64,000 nt of DNA from Flavobacterium sp. LMO8 (GCF_009495755.1 NZ_WIBJ01000031.1:541421-605420), one strand, 5' to 3'. Counted from the stretch's first letter, positions 1-9,399 are shown. The notes: generated by a model not told the origin, from the sequence alone. Numbers and translations: made by a program.

Positions 1-1
1 T

Positions 2-184
2 GATGATATATTGGTTAAAACCTTTCAATTAGATTTAGAACCAACTGTTTTTGCTGCTGATTGGAAACCAAATTTAGAGGTATTCAACCCTGTTGCTACA
101 ACATCAAACGAAGTGGCTTTTTATTGCGATTCTCATGCGCCGCCACTCTACAAGCTCTATTGTCAATTAGTTTTTTACGCATAA
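2..184 (+). CDS. C-terminal end of a small conserved protein (HYC_CC_PP-like), cut by the window edge
   Basis: An open frame enters from the left edge and gives 60 residues before TAA at 182-184; the start lies outside the window. It ends in CDSHAPPLYKLYCQLVFYA. The PP pair followed by a short aromatic tail with one Cys resembles the C-terminus of the small secreted flavobacterial proteins called HYC_CC_PP, which often stand just before a TonB-dependent receptor, as here. The assignment is by resemblance only, because the N-terminal Cys-rich half is not visible. The tail PLYxLYC recurs at the end of the protein at 2965-3333. The gap to the next gene is 55 bases with no obvious terminator, so co-transcription with the receptor is likely. 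Confidence 0.5.
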   Translation, partial: DDILVKTFQLDLEPTVFAADWKPNLEVFNPVATTSNEVAFYCDSHAPPLYKLYCQLVFYA

Positions 185-239
185 TTTATTGTTTTTTATT
201 CTGTAAATCAAAGAATTAATAACAATAAATAAACTTATT

Positions 240-2477
240 ATGTTTAAAAATATAGCGTTTTTGCTATTCTTTGTTTCTCAATTTATTTATTCGCAAGAAA
301 CCATAAAAGGAATAGTAACAGACGAAAACAATCAACCTTTATTAGGCGCAAATGTGTTTTGGTTCAATACCGCAATTGGTACCACAACAGATGGAAATGG
401 GAATTTTACCATAAAAAAATCTCCCGAAACTACTTTTTTAGTAGTGAGTTACATTGGTTTTGAAACTAAGAAAATTGAAATTACTTCAAGCACGATTTCT
501 GTAGTTTTAAAAGAAGTTAATACTTTGAAAGAAGTAACGATTACCAAAACCAAAAAAGGAACCGAACATTCTTTGTACAAAGTTCAAAACATTCAGGTAA
601 TGGGACAAAAAGAGTTGTTAAAAGCAGCTTGTTGTAATTTGTCTGAAAGTTTTAGTACAAATCCATCAATCGATGTTAATTTTTCAGATGCCGTAACAGG
701 TAACCGTCAAATTAAGATGTTGGGATTAACAAGTCCGTATATTTTAATTGCGGAAGAAAATATTCCTTCGGTTCGAGGTGCTTCTCAAGCTTACGGATTG
801 TCGTTTGTACCAGGAACTTGGGTAGAAAGTATCCAAATTACTAAAGGAGCAGGAAGTGTGATTAATGGTTACGAAAGTATTTCAGGCCAAATCAATTATG
901 AAGTTTTGAAACCTTCAAATGATATTCCATTTTTCTTAAATGCGTATGCTTCGCAAGATGAACGTTATGAAATCAACACTCATTTCAATAATAAATTTAC
1001 TGATAAATTGAGTTCGACTTTGTTTTTACACGGAAATACACGAGTAGGAAAAAATGATATGAACGACGATGGATTTTTAGATGGTCCAATCGGAAAACAA
1101 GTTAATATTTTAAATCGCTGGCAATATAATGATGCCGAAAATGGTATTGTAAGTTTTTTAAATGTTCGCTACATGAACGATGAAAAACAAGCAGGTGAAA
1201 TGAGTTTCAATCCAGATACAGACAGATTAACTACAAATGCTTGGGGAAGTGAAATCAATACTGAAAAAATTGAAATTTCAAACAAAACAGGTTATGTTTT
1301 TCCAGATATGCCATATCAAAGTTTCGGATTTCAAAATTCGTTTCAATCGCACAAACAAGATTCGTATTTTGGTTTGAGTCAGTATGATATTCATCAAAAA
1401 AGTTTTTATTCGAATTTATTGTTCAATTCAATCATCAACAATACCAAAAATAAATTCACAACAGGTCTAAATTTCACTTACGATGATTATAATGAATTAG
1501 TAAATGTGAATTTCAATCGCGATTTTTCAAGAATTGATAATTCGGTTGGTGCCTTTTTTGAATATACGTATGATAATACTGATAATTTCAGTTTAGTAGC
1601 CGGAGCACGTGTAGATAATCACAATCGTTTAGGAACTTTTATCACGCCAAGATTACATATTCGTTACAATCCTTGGGAAGAAGCTGTAATTAGAGCTTCA
1701 GCTGGAAGAGGAAAACGTGCTGCAAATATTTTTGCTGAAAACCAACAATTGTTTGCATCCAACAGAAGTTTTTCAATCTTGAATACTGATGGGAAATTAT
1801 ACGGATTAAACCCTGAAATTGCTTGGAACTATGGTTTGAGTTTCATCCAAAAATTCAAGTTAGCTGGAAAAGATGCTGAGGTGATTTTGGATTATTATAG
1901 AACTGATTTCCAAAATCAGACTGTTGTTGATGTGGATCATTCACCACAAGAAGTCTTGTTTTATAATTTAGAAGGAAACAGTTTTGCTAATTCATTTCAA
2001 GCAGAATTTTCAATTGACTTGATGACGCATTTAACTTTTAAAACGGCTTATAAATATTACGATGTGCAAACACAATTCACAAGAGGACAATTAGAAAGAC
2101 CTTTGCAAGCAAAACACAGAGTTTTTGGAAATTTAGCCTACGAAACACACATCAAAGACAAAGGACAACAATGGAAGTTTGATGTAACATATAATTGGTT
2201 AGGCGAACAACGTTTACCTTACACGCAATCAAACCCAGTTCAATATCGTTTGGATGAATATGCACCAGCTTTCGGAACGTTGAATGCTCAAATTACTAGA
2301 ACGTTTTCAAGTACTTTTGAAGTGTATATTGGAGGAGAGAATATGACGAATTACAAACAAATGAACGGAATTGTTCAAAATGAAAACCCTTTTGGTACTT
2401 ATTTTGATAGTAGTATGATATACGGGCCAACTTTCGGTGCCATGTACTATGCTGGATTGCGATTTAAAATTAAATAG
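240..2477 (+). CDS. TonB-dependent outer membrane receptor, probable metal uptake
   Basis: The 745-residue protein has a signal peptide (about residues 1-19, ending FIYSQ), a carboxypeptidase-regulatory-like beta-sandwich (about 22-95), a plug domain (about 120-230) and a long beta-barrel ending in the typical aromatic C-terminus (GLRFKIK). Such receptors move a scarce ligand across the outer membrane using TonB/ExbBD energy. The substrate cannot be read from the sequence. The next gene, 25 bases downstream, encodes a secreted heavy-metal-associated CxxC protein, and a small Cys-bearing protein precedes it, so a metal ion or metal complex (copper-like or iron-like) is the best inference. A Cys-Cys pair (KAACCN, about residues 130-135) at the start of the plug fits a metal role. 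ATG at 240 is the only start that keeps the full signal peptide. Confidence 0.85.
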   Translation: MFKNIAFLLFFVSQFIYSQETIKGIVTDENNQPLLGANVFWFNTAIGTTTDGNGNFTIKKSPETTFLVVSYIGFETKKIEITSSTISVVLKEVNTLKEVTITKTKKGTEHSLYKVQNIQVMGQKELLKAACCNLSESFSTNPSIDVNFSDAVTGNRQIKMLGLTSPYILIAEENIPSVRGASQAYGLSFVPGTWVESIQITKGAGSVINGYESISGQINYEVLKPSNDIPFFLNAYASQDERYEINTHFNNKFTDKLSSTLFLHGNTRVGKNDMNDDGFLDGPIGKQVNILNRWQYNDAENGIVSFLNVRYMNDEKQAGEMSFNPDTDRLTTNAWGSEINTEKIEISNKTGYVFPDMPYQSFGFQNSFQSHKQDSYFGLSQYDIHQKSFYSNLLFNSIINNTKNKFTTGLNFTYDDYNELVNVNFNRDFSRIDNSVGAFFEYTYDNTDNFSLVAGARVDNHNRLGTFITPRLHIRYNPWEEAVIRASAGRGKRAANIFAENQQLFASNRSFSILNTDGKLYGLNPEIAWNYGLSFIQKFKLAGKDAEVILDYYRTDFQNQTVVDVDHSPQEVLFYNLEGNSFANSFQAEFSIDLMTHLTFKTAYKYYDVQTQFTRGQLERPLQAKHRVFGNLAYETHIKDKGQQWKFDVTYNWLGEQRLPYTQSNPVQYRLDEYAPAFGTLNAQITRTFSSTFEVYIGGENMTNYKQMNGIVQNENPFGTYFDSSMIYGPTFGAMYYAGLRFKIK

Positions 2478-2502
2478 TATTAAGATTTAAAATATAAAAA
2501 TC

Positions 2503-2847
2503 ATGAAAAAAATAGTAGTAATAATTTTATCAAGTCTTTTTTCACTAACAATGGTAGCACAAGAGAAAAAAAGCAAAAACAAAAAAGTAGAATTTAAAGT
2601 AGCAGGAAATTGTGAAATGTGCGAAAAACGTGTTGAAAAAGCAGCTTTTTCAGTAAAAGGAGTGAAAAGTGCAGAATGGCATGCTGATCATGGCGATATT
2701 CATTTGATTATTGATGAAACAAAATGTTCAGTACAAGATGTAGCAAAAGCTATTGCTGCTGTTGGTCACGATACTGAATTTGTAAAAGCAAAAGCCGAAG
2801 TTTATAATAAACTTCATAGTTGTTGTAACTATGAAAGAATAGAATAA
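2503..2847 (+). CDS. Secreted heavy-metal-associated (HMA) domain protein
   Basis: The 114-residue protein has a signal peptide (about 1-19, cut near MVAQ) followed by a Lys-rich linker and an HMA fold of about 70 residues. The metal site is the CEMC motif (C37, C40) in the usual loop after the first strand. The second half carries an extra HSCCNYER motif (C107, C108), which could add a second thiol site. HMA domains bind soft metals such as Cu(I), Zn or Hg and pass them by ligand exchange. The signal peptide puts this one in the periplasm or on the outer membrane, unlike cytoplasmic CopZ. It lies 25 bases after the TonB receptor and is followed by a strong hairpin terminator, so the two very likely form one transcript and one uptake route. 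Confidence 0.85.
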   Translation: MKKIVVIILSSLFSLTMVAQEKKSKNKKVEFKVAGNCEMCEKRVEKAAFSVKGVKSAEWHADHGDIHLIIDETKCSVQDVAKAIAAVGHDTEFVKAKAEVYNKLHSCCNYERIE

Positions 2848-2851
2848 TACC

Positions 2852-2887
2852 AAATCCGATTAGAATTTCTAATCGGATTTTTTTTTT
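2852..2887 (+). terminator. Rho-independent terminator after the HMA gene
   Basis: A 12-bp perfect stem (left arm 2852-2863, right arm 2869-2880) with a 5-base loop is followed by a run of ten T residues. It closes the receptor/HMA transcript. An almost identical hairpin stands at 10166-10202, after the DUF2490 gene. Confidence 0.85.
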
Positions 2888-2927
2888 AAATTAAGGGTAA
2901 ATTAATTTTTTGAATCAAAATATAACA

Positions 2928-2935
2928 TACATTTG
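2928..2935 (+). promoter_or_regulatory. Bacteroidota -7 element (TACATTTG)
   Basis: TACATTTG matches the flavobacterial -7 consensus TAnnTTTG. A TTG lies 15 bases upstream, slightly closer than the usual 17-23. The predicted transcript start near 2942 falls downstream of the TTG codon at 2938, which argues against that codon and in favour of the TTG at 2965 as start of the next gene. Confidence 0.5.
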
Positions 2936-2964
2936 TATTGTTTTTAGTTAGAAGTGAAATCAAT

Positions 2965-3333
2965 TTGAAAAAAAATATAAAATTATTTCCAATTTTCATG
3001 CTTGCATTTTTTATGTGGGCTATTGGTGTTTCTTTGAATACTTCAAATGAGGTAGCATTAGAATCTCAAGTTGAATTTCAACAAAAATATAAAGCTTCTG
3101 ATTTTTCTCATTTTCATACTATTGAGGTTGAAGAAGGAGAGTTTGTAATAATTGAATCAGAACCTGAATTTGAAGTTGAGTTAGATTGTTTTTCAATCTC
3201 AACTAAATCTGTAAACATTAAAAACACAAAGTTTACAGAAAGTTCAAATTCCTATTCTGCCCAATTATCTTCTTCAAAAGAAACTATTCCACTTTACGAT
3301 TTATATTGTAATTGGAAATTCCATTTGTCTTAA
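2965..3333 (+). CDS. Small exported protein of unknown function upstream of dabA
   Basis: The frame is open from 2938, but I place the start at the TTG at 2965 (MKKNIKLFPIF...), because it gives a normal N-terminus (KK, then a hydrophobic stretch at about residues 5-24) and lies downstream of the predicted transcription start. The product is 122 residues: a signal peptide or signal anchor, then an acidic polar middle, and a C-terminus IPLYDLYCNWKFHLS. That tail matches the tail of the partial protein at 2-184 (PLYxLYC plus aromatic residues), suggesting a related small secreted family. No domain is recognised. The gene is 76 bases before dabA on the same strand, with no terminator between, so it may belong to the carbon transport locus. 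An alternative start is ATG 2998. Confidence 0.6.
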   Translation: MKKNIKLFPIFMLAFFMWAIGVSLNTSNEVALESQVEFQQKYKASDFSHFHTIEVEEGEFVIIESEPEFEVELDCFSISTKSVNIKNTKFTESSNSYSAQLSSSKETIPLYDLYCNWKFHLS

Positions 3334-3409
3334 TACGATAATTATTTTTTAAGATTTCAAACCTTTTGAAATCAATAATTTATTTGTATTAATTCAATTT
3401 CATTATAAA

Positions 3410-5905
3410 ATGAAAACACAAAATGTTAGTTTTGATGAGCACAAAGTTCTTCATAACTTAACCCATTATTTACCAGCACAAAATCCGTTGAAAGACTTTG
3501 TGCACCACAATACTTTGCACGCTTTTCAAAGTAAAAAATTTCACGATGCACTACTAGAAGCTTCTACTATTTTTGGTTATAAGACTTATTTGTCTATAGC
3601 TGATTTCAGACAACGATTTGCTAATAAAGAAATCAATGAAGCCGTTTTAGATAGTATTGTTACAAAAACAAAAGGAGCTGAAAATCTTCAAACTTGGAAA
3701 GAAAAATTACTGAAAACCAATTATGATGAATCCGTTTCTCCAAGAATAGGAAGTTTGCGTTCTAATTGGAAGAAATACTATGCTATCAATTTAGAGAAAT
3801 CGACACATAGTTTATTGTTTAGAGTTTTGTGTAGTTATTTAGATCAAGGGGTTGCTATTTGGAATTTTCCAGTTCATGACAAGGGGTTTTTAGCTTCAAT
3901 TAGAGAATTAGAAAAAAACACGTTCAAAGGAATTTTCAATTCAAACAGAGCTAAAAAATTATTAGATGAAAATGCTTCTATTACCCAATTACTTGAATTA
4001 ATTGTAGGGAAAGAAGAATTATTTGAGCAGTATTTGTTTGATCAACAATTTGGACATCCTGGTTGGAGTGGAATGGTAGCCACGATTGAAAATAATCCAA
4101 GCTCTTTATTAGATACTAAGCAAATCAGTTTAGAAGAATTAATAAAATTTGAATTGCTTTTAGAGATTGATACTTTAGACACTAAGTTTCATGATATTTG
4201 GGCACCACTTGGTTTTAAAATTGAAAACGAGGAATTTTTATTGTTTGAAAAAGTAGCGTACAACGAACTTTTCGATGTATTGTCGCTTTGGCAACAAGCA
4301 TTTGAATGGAATTTTTATGACGCAGTTTTATCAAATGTTCAAAATGTAAAAGAAGTTAAACAAGAGAATATGCCTAGTTTTCAAGGTATGTTTTGTATGG
4401 ACGATAGAGAATGCTCGTTCAGAAGACATATCGAACACATCGATAAAAATGTTTGTACTTATGGAACGGCCGCTTTCTTTAATTTTGAGTTCTTCTATCA
4501 ACCAGTAAATGGAAAATTTTATACCAAATTATGCCCAGCACCGGTTACTCCAAAATTTTTAATCAAAGAAGAACCTAGAAAGAAAAAACAGGCCAAAGAT
4601 TTGCATTATCACAAACAATCACACTCGTTGTTTTTTGGTTGGATCATTAGTCAAACCTTAGGTTTTTCATCGGCTTTAAAATTGTTCTTGAATATTTTTA
4701 AACCTTCGATGTCGCCAGCAACAACATCTTCTTTCAAACATTTACATAAAAAATCAAAATTGGTTATCGAAAACAAAGATGCCAATCAAAGAGAAAATGA
4801 TTTGCAGATTGGTTTTTCAGTAGAAGAAATGGCCAATAGAGTAGAAGGCTTGTTGAAAAGTATCGGATTAGTGTCAAATTTTTCTCCAATAGTTTACGTT
4901 GTTGGGCACGGAGCAACTAGTATCAACAATACACATTATGCAGGTTACGATTGTGGTGCTTGTTGTGGAAGACCAAGTTCGGTAAACGCAAAAGTAGCTT
5001 CGTTTGCAGCAAATCATTCAGAAGTTAGAGCTATTTTGAAAGAAAGAGGAATTGATATTTCAACTTCAACGCAATTTTTACCGGCTTTACATGATACGAC
5101 TCGTGATGAAATTGCTTTTTATGATGAAGATACTTTGTCGGAAAATAATAAAGCATTGCACCAACAAAATGTAATTACGTTTACCAAAGCTTTAGATAAC
5201 AATGCAAAAGAGCGTTCAAGACGTTTCGATACGATTGATTCTTCATATACTATAGAAAAAGTACACGAAAAAGTTAAACGTCGTTCGTTATCCTTATTTG
5301 AACCGCGTCCTGAGTTAAATCATGCTACAAATGCGATGTGTATTGTAGGAAGAAGAAGTTTGTCAAAACAATTGTTTTTAGACAGACGTTCTTTCTTGAA
5401 TTCGTATGACTACGAAGTAGATCCTTCTGGAGATTATTTAGCCATTATTTTAGGAGCTGTTGCTCCAGTGGGTGGCGGAATTAATCTGGAATACTATTTC
5501 TCAAGAGTTGATAATCAAAAACTTGGAGCAGGTTCTAAATTACCTCATAATGTGATGGGGTTAATTGGAGTTGCTAACGGAATTGATGGCGATTTACGTC
5601 CAGGTTTACCAAGTCAAATGATTGAAGTGCATGACCCAGTTCGTTTGTTAGTTATTGCCGAACATTTCCCAGAGAAAGTGATGTATGCGATTACCAAAAA
5701 TCCAGCTACTTACGAATGGTTTAAGAACGATTGGGTGAAATTAGTATCTGTCCAACCTGAAACTAAAGAACTTTTTGTTTTTGAAGAGGAGAAGTTTGTT
5801 CCCTATCAACCTATTCAAGCTGTTAATTTCATTAAAGATGAAATGCAGTTGATTGAAACCACAAAAGAGAATCTTCCGGTAGGAATAATTACAAATACGA
5901 TTTAA
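3410..5905 (+). CDS. dabA: Inorganic carbon transporter subunit DabA (DUF2309/UPF0753)
   Basis: The 831-residue protein belongs to the DUF2309/YbcC family, the DabA subunit of the DAB dissolved-inorganic-carbon pump. DabA is a soluble, beta-carbonic-anhydrase-like zinc protein. Together with a membrane partner it is thought to hydrate CO2 to bicarbonate vectorially, driven by cation movement. The expected zinc/active-site residues are all present: C329 and D331 in FCMDDRE, H500 in VGHGAT and C515 in YDCGACCGR. The H-to-C spacing of 15 is the same as in the characterised Halothiobacillus protein. The length is typical. The stop codon is 3 bases from the start of the dabB-like gene, indicating translational coupling. 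It should sit on the cytoplasmic face of the inner membrane. Confidence 0.93.
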   Translation: MKTQNVSFDEHKVLHNLTHYLPAQNPLKDFVHHNTLHAFQSKKFHDALLEASTIFGYKTYLSIADFRQRFANKEINEAVLDSIVTKTKGAENLQTWKEKLLKTNYDESVSPRIGSLRSNWKKYYAINLEKSTHSLLFRVLCSYLDQGVAIWNFPVHDKGFLASIRELEKNTFKGIFNSNRAKKLLDENASITQLLELIVGKEELFEQYLFDQQFGHPGWSGMVATIENNPSSLLDTKQISLEELIKFELLLEIDTLDTKFHDIWAPLGFKIENEEFLLFEKVAYNELFDVLSLWQQAFEWNFYDAVLSNVQNVKEVKQENMPSFQGMFCMDDRECSFRRHIEHIDKNVCTYGTAAFFNFEFFYQPVNGKFYTKLCPAPVTPKFLIKEEPRKKKQAKDLHYHKQSHSLFFGWIISQTLGFSSALKLFLNIFKPSMSPATTSSFKHLHKKSKLVIENKDANQRENDLQIGFSVEEMANRVEGLLKSIGLVSNFSPIVYVVGHGATSINNTHYAGYDCGACCGRPSSVNAKVASFAANHSEVRAILKERGIDISTSTQFLPALHDTTRDEIAFYDEDTLSENNKALHQQNVITFTKALDNNAKERSRRFDTIDSSYTIEKVHEKVKRRSLSLFEPRPELNHATNAMCIVGRRSLSKQLFLDRRSFLNSYDYEVDPSGDYLAIILGAVAPVGGGINLEYYFSRVDNQKLGAGSKLPHNVMGLIGVANGIDGDLRPGLPSQMIEVHDPVRLLVIAEHFPEKVMYAITKNPATYEWFKNDWVKLVSVQPETKELFVFEEEKFVPYQPIQAVNFIKDEMQLIETTKENLPVGIITNTI

Positions 5906-5908
5906 GTC

Positions 5909-7777
5909 ATGAACGAGTTATTGCAATATTTTATAGGGTTACCTTTTTTAGGCTTTATTATGAGTTTATTTTTGCCTGAATCAAGAGAAAAAGCCATCTC
6001 ATGGACGGCTTTTGGAACGGTTTTTTTACAATTTATAGGATTGGTAGTTTTTATCATTTTTTGGATAATTGACGGTGCTAAAGATCTGAATTTAGTAGAA
6101 TTATCAATATTAAAAACGGATCATTACGAGTTTTTTATCGATTTCTATTTTGATCAAATTTCTGCTGTTTATATGTTCATTGGAGCTTTATTAACTTCAA
6201 TGATAACTACGTATAGTCGCTATTATTTACATAGAGAAAAGGGATACAAACGTTTTTTTAATACGGTTTTGTTTTTCTTTTTCGGATATAACTTAGCTAT
6301 TTTATCAGGAAATTTCGAAACTTTATTCATTGGTTGGGAAATCATTGGAATTTCTTCTTTCCTTTTAATTGCTTTTTATAGAGAACGTTATTTGCCAGTC
6401 AAAAATGCTTTCAAAGTATTTTCAATTTATAGAATTGGCGATGTCGGATTGTTATTAGCCATGTGGGCAAGTCACCATTTATTTCATGAAAATATCACCT
6501 TCATGAAGTTAAATAATTACGAATTGGTTAACGAGCACTTGCAAAATCATTCCATAATCGGAATATTTATTGCGCTTTGTTTGGCTTGTGCTGCGGCTGC
6601 AAAATCGGCTCAGATTCCGTTTTCGTCCTGGTTGCCAAGGGCTATGGAAGGGCCAACACCGTCGAGTGCTATTTTCTATGGTTCATTATCGGTGCATTTA
6701 GGGGTTTTCTTAATGCTGCGAACGTATCCTTTTTGGGAACATCAAACATCAATGCGAATTGCAATAGGTTTAATGGGACTTACAACTAGTTTAGCAACTT
6801 CGGTTATGGCAAGGGTGCAATCTTCTGTAAAGAGTCAGGTAGCCTATAGTTCTATTTCTCAAATCGGAATTATTTTCATTGAAATTGCGCTTGGGTTTGA
6901 AACATTAGCATTGATCCACTTTGCCGGAAATGCATTCTTGAGAACGTATCAGTTATTAGTATCGCCATCTGTGGTTAGTTATTTGATAAGAGATCAATTT
7001 TACAATTTTCAACCCAAAAGTAAAAAGGAAAGTTTCTTTTTTTCAAGTCGAATTGAAAACACATTCTACATTCTGGCTTTAAAAGAGTTTAATTTGGAAG
7101 GTTTCTTGAATATTGTATTATGGAAACCATTGAAAATAATAGGGAAATCACTTAACTTTTTAAACATCAAGAGAATTTATTTCTTTTTTATTCCACTTTA
7201 TTTAATGGGATTCTTAGCCTATAAATTCAAAGTGGATTTGCCACAACAACTCATTTCAGTTTTGCCAGAAGTTTTCGCTTTTATTGGATTGGTATTTGTA
7301 TTCAAATCTTTTTCAGAACGAAGAAGTCCATTTTTAGCATGGATTTTAATTGTGATGAATCATTTTTGGATTGCATTAGCCATTGTGTTTAACGACAAAG
7401 TTAGCGTAAGTGAAATTGCTTTTTATTTGGCAGGAATTATTCTTGCAGGAGGCATAGGTTATATTGCTTTGCTTCAGCTGAAAAAAATAGAAATGCGAAT
7501 TTTAATTAGTCAATATTTAGGACATGTTTATGAACATCCAAAATTTGCTTTCTTTTTCCTATTGGCAACACTTGGAATTACAGGATTTCCAATCACTTCA
7601 ACCTTTATTGGCGAAGATTTGATTTTTAGTCACATCGGTAGTAATCAAATTGTACTTGCCTTTTTCGTAGCATCAAGTTTTGTAGTTTCGGGTATTGCCG
7701 GAATCCGAATTTATGCTCGTTTATTCTTAGGGCCTCATGTTAAAACATATCATGAGTTACCTTATAAATCATCATAA
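5909..7777 (+). CDS. dabB: Membrane subunit DabB (NuoL/MrpA-like cation-translocating protein)
   Basis: The 622-residue polytopic protein is related to NADH-quinone oxidoreductase chain 5/NuoL (Proton_antipo_M family). The central core is intact: GWEIIGISSFLLI (about residues 145-157) with the conserved Glu, and AAAKSAQIPFSSWLPRAMEGPTP-type sequence (about 228-250) with the conserved Lys. Being adjacent to dabA and not in a nuo cluster marks it as DabB, the ion-translocating partner that anchors DabA and couples proton (or sodium) flow to CO2 hydration. An amphipathic, less conserved region (about 360-420) separates the core from a C-terminal set of helices. Some database entries may name it NuoL, but no other Complex I gene is nearby. 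Confidence 0.88.
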   Translation: MNELLQYFIGLPFLGFIMSLFLPESREKAISWTAFGTVFLQFIGLVVFIIFWIIDGAKDLNLVELSILKTDHYEFFIDFYFDQISAVYMFIGALLTSMITTYSRYYLHREKGYKRFFNTVLFFFFGYNLAILSGNFETLFIGWEIIGISSFLLIAFYRERYLPVKNAFKVFSIYRIGDVGLLLAMWASHHLFHENITFMKLNNYELVNEHLQNHSIIGIFIALCLACAAAAKSAQIPFSSWLPRAMEGPTPSSAIFYGSLSVHLGVFLMLRTYPFWEHQTSMRIAIGLMGLTTSLATSVMARVQSSVKSQVAYSSISQIGIIFIEIALGFETLALIHFAGNAFLRTYQLLVSPSVVSYLIRDQFYNFQPKSKKESFFFSSRIENTFYILALKEFNLEGFLNIVLWKPLKIIGKSLNFLNIKRIYFFFIPLYLMGFLAYKFKVDLPQQLISVLPEVFAFIGLVFVFKSFSERRSPFLAWILIVMNHFWIALAIVFNDKVSVSEIAFYLAGIILAGGIGYIALLQLKKIEMRILISQYLGHVYEHPKFAFFFLLATLGITGFPITSTFIGEDLIFSHIGSNQIVLAFFVASSFVVSGIAGIRIYARLFLGPHVKTYHELPYKSS

Positions 7778-7790
7778 AAAATAATTAAAA

Positions 7791-9389
7791 ATGAATTCAA
7801 ATATAAAAAAATACATACCTGCTGATGGATTAGCGGGATTAAAGGAAAATTTTAAATCGGATGCAATATCTGGTTTTATCGTATTTTTATTAGCATTACC
7901 TTTAAGTTTAGGAATTGCAAAAGCTTCTGATTTTCCTCCAATTATGGGATTAATTACAGCTATAATTGGTGGTTTAGTCGTTTCTTTTTTTATGGGTTCT
8001 CGCTTAACGATTAAAGGACCAGCTGCGGGTTTAATTGTTATTGTTGCTGGCGCTGTTGCTGAGTTTGGTCAAGGAAACAACGATTTAGGTTGGAAATTAG
8101 CCCTTGGAGCAATGGTTGTAGCTGGAATTATCCAAATTCTTTTCGGTGTTTTGAAATTGGGTAAGTTAGCCGATTTCTTTCCACTCTCAACTATTCACGG
8201 AATGTTAGCTGCTATTGGAATTATTATTATTGCCAAGCAAATTCCTGTTTTATTGAATGATAATCCTGCTTTAGCAAAAGGGATGGGTCCAATTGAATTG
8301 TTATTAAATGTTCCGAAATTCATCGTCAATTTAGATACAAAAGCGTCGATTATTGGAGTTGTGAGTTTGGCAATTATGTTGGGTTGGCCATACATCAAAA
8401 ACAAGTCGATTAAAATGATTCCAGCGCCTTTGGTAGTGTTGTTATTTGCTATTCCATGCGAATTATTTATGGATTTTGCACACACCGAACCACCTTATGC
8501 TTTAGTGAAAATCGGAAATTTAGTAGATAATATCAATTGGAATGTCGATTTTTCGGGAATTAGTCAAACAGGATTATTTATTAAATATGTTATCATGTTT
8601 GCTTTGGTTGGTACTTTAGAATCGTTGTTAACTGTAAAAGCCATCGATTTGTTAGATCCGTTTAAAAGAAAATCAGACACTAACAAAGATCTAATTGCGG
8701 TTGGAATTGGAAACACATTAGCTGCTGTTTTAGGTGGTTTACCAATGATTTCTGAAGTAGCTCGTAGTTCTTCTAATGTTAGTAATGGTGCAAAAACACG
8801 TTGGGCAAATTTCTTTCATGGATTTTTTATTTTGCTTTTCGTTTTATTAGCTGCTCCGTTACTAGAAATGATTCCTAATGCAGCTTTAGCCGCTATGTTA
8901 ATTAGTGTGGGAATTAAATTAGCGCATCCAAAAGAATTTATTCACATGTTACACATTGGGAAAGAACAATTATTCATTTTCACGGTTACTGTTTTAGTAA
9001 CTTTATTTGAAGATTTATTACTTGGAATTGCTGCAGGAATGTTGGTTAAAATGATTATTCACGTTGTAAATGGTACGCCAATTTCCTCTTTCTTTAAAGC
9101 ACCTACGGTGGTTTCCTTTGTGGATAATGAATATAAAGTTGAAATTAATAAAGCCGCTATTTTTTCTAATTATTTAGGAATCAAAAGAAAATTAGAGGAA
9201 ATTCCGCCAGGTTATCAAGTTAGTATTTGTTTGAAAAAAACAAAATTAGTAGACCATTCTGTGATGGAAAATTTGGAGCATTTTAAACATGATTATGAAG
9301 CTCATGATGATGGTGGAACAGTAACTATCATTGGTTTAGAAAATCATAAACCCTTATCTTCACATCCAAAAGCTTCAAGAAAAATCTAA
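7791..9389 (+). CDS. SulP-family inorganic anion transporter
   Basis: The 532-residue protein has the SulP/SLC26 core: many hydrophobic helices over residues 20-430, with the N-terminal block AISGFIVFLLALPLSLGIAKA and a central GIGNTLAAVLGGLPM segment. A STAS-like C-terminal domain follows (about 450-515), ending in a polar tail. The family carries sulfate, bicarbonate or other anions. Directly after dabAB (13-base gap, same strand), bicarbonate is the most likely substrate, as in BicA of cyanobacteria. Many bacterial homologues near carbonic anhydrases have this arrangement. Substrate and coupling ion (often Na+) are inferred from context. Confidence 0.85.
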   Translation: MNSNIKKYIPADGLAGLKENFKSDAISGFIVFLLALPLSLGIAKASDFPPIMGLITAIIGGLVVSFFMGSRLTIKGPAAGLIVIVAGAVAEFGQGNNDLGWKLALGAMVVAGIIQILFGVLKLGKLADFFPLSTIHGMLAAIGIIIIAKQIPVLLNDNPALAKGMGPIELLLNVPKFIVNLDTKASIIGVVSLAIMLGWPYIKNKSIKMIPAPLVVLLFAIPCELFMDFAHTEPPYALVKIGNLVDNINWNVDFSGISQTGLFIKYVIMFALVGTLESLLTVKAIDLLDPFKRKSDTNKDLIAVGIGNTLAAVLGGLPMISEVARSSSNVSNGAKTRWANFFHGFFILLFVLLAAPLLEMIPNAALAAMLISVGIKLAHPKEFIHMLHIGKEQLFIFTVTVLVTLFEDLLLGIAAGMLVKMIIHVVNGTPISSFFKAPTVVSFVDNEYKVEINKAAIFSNYLGIKRKLEEIPPGYQVSICLKKTKLVDHSVMENLEHFKHDYEAHDDGGTVTIIGLENHKPLSSHPKASRKI

Positions 9390-9399
9390 TTACGGAATA

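Noticed and set aside
6577-6789. Cys-rich 70-residue frame inside dabB
   Set aside because: It overlaps the conserved core of dabB in another frame and has no independent support.
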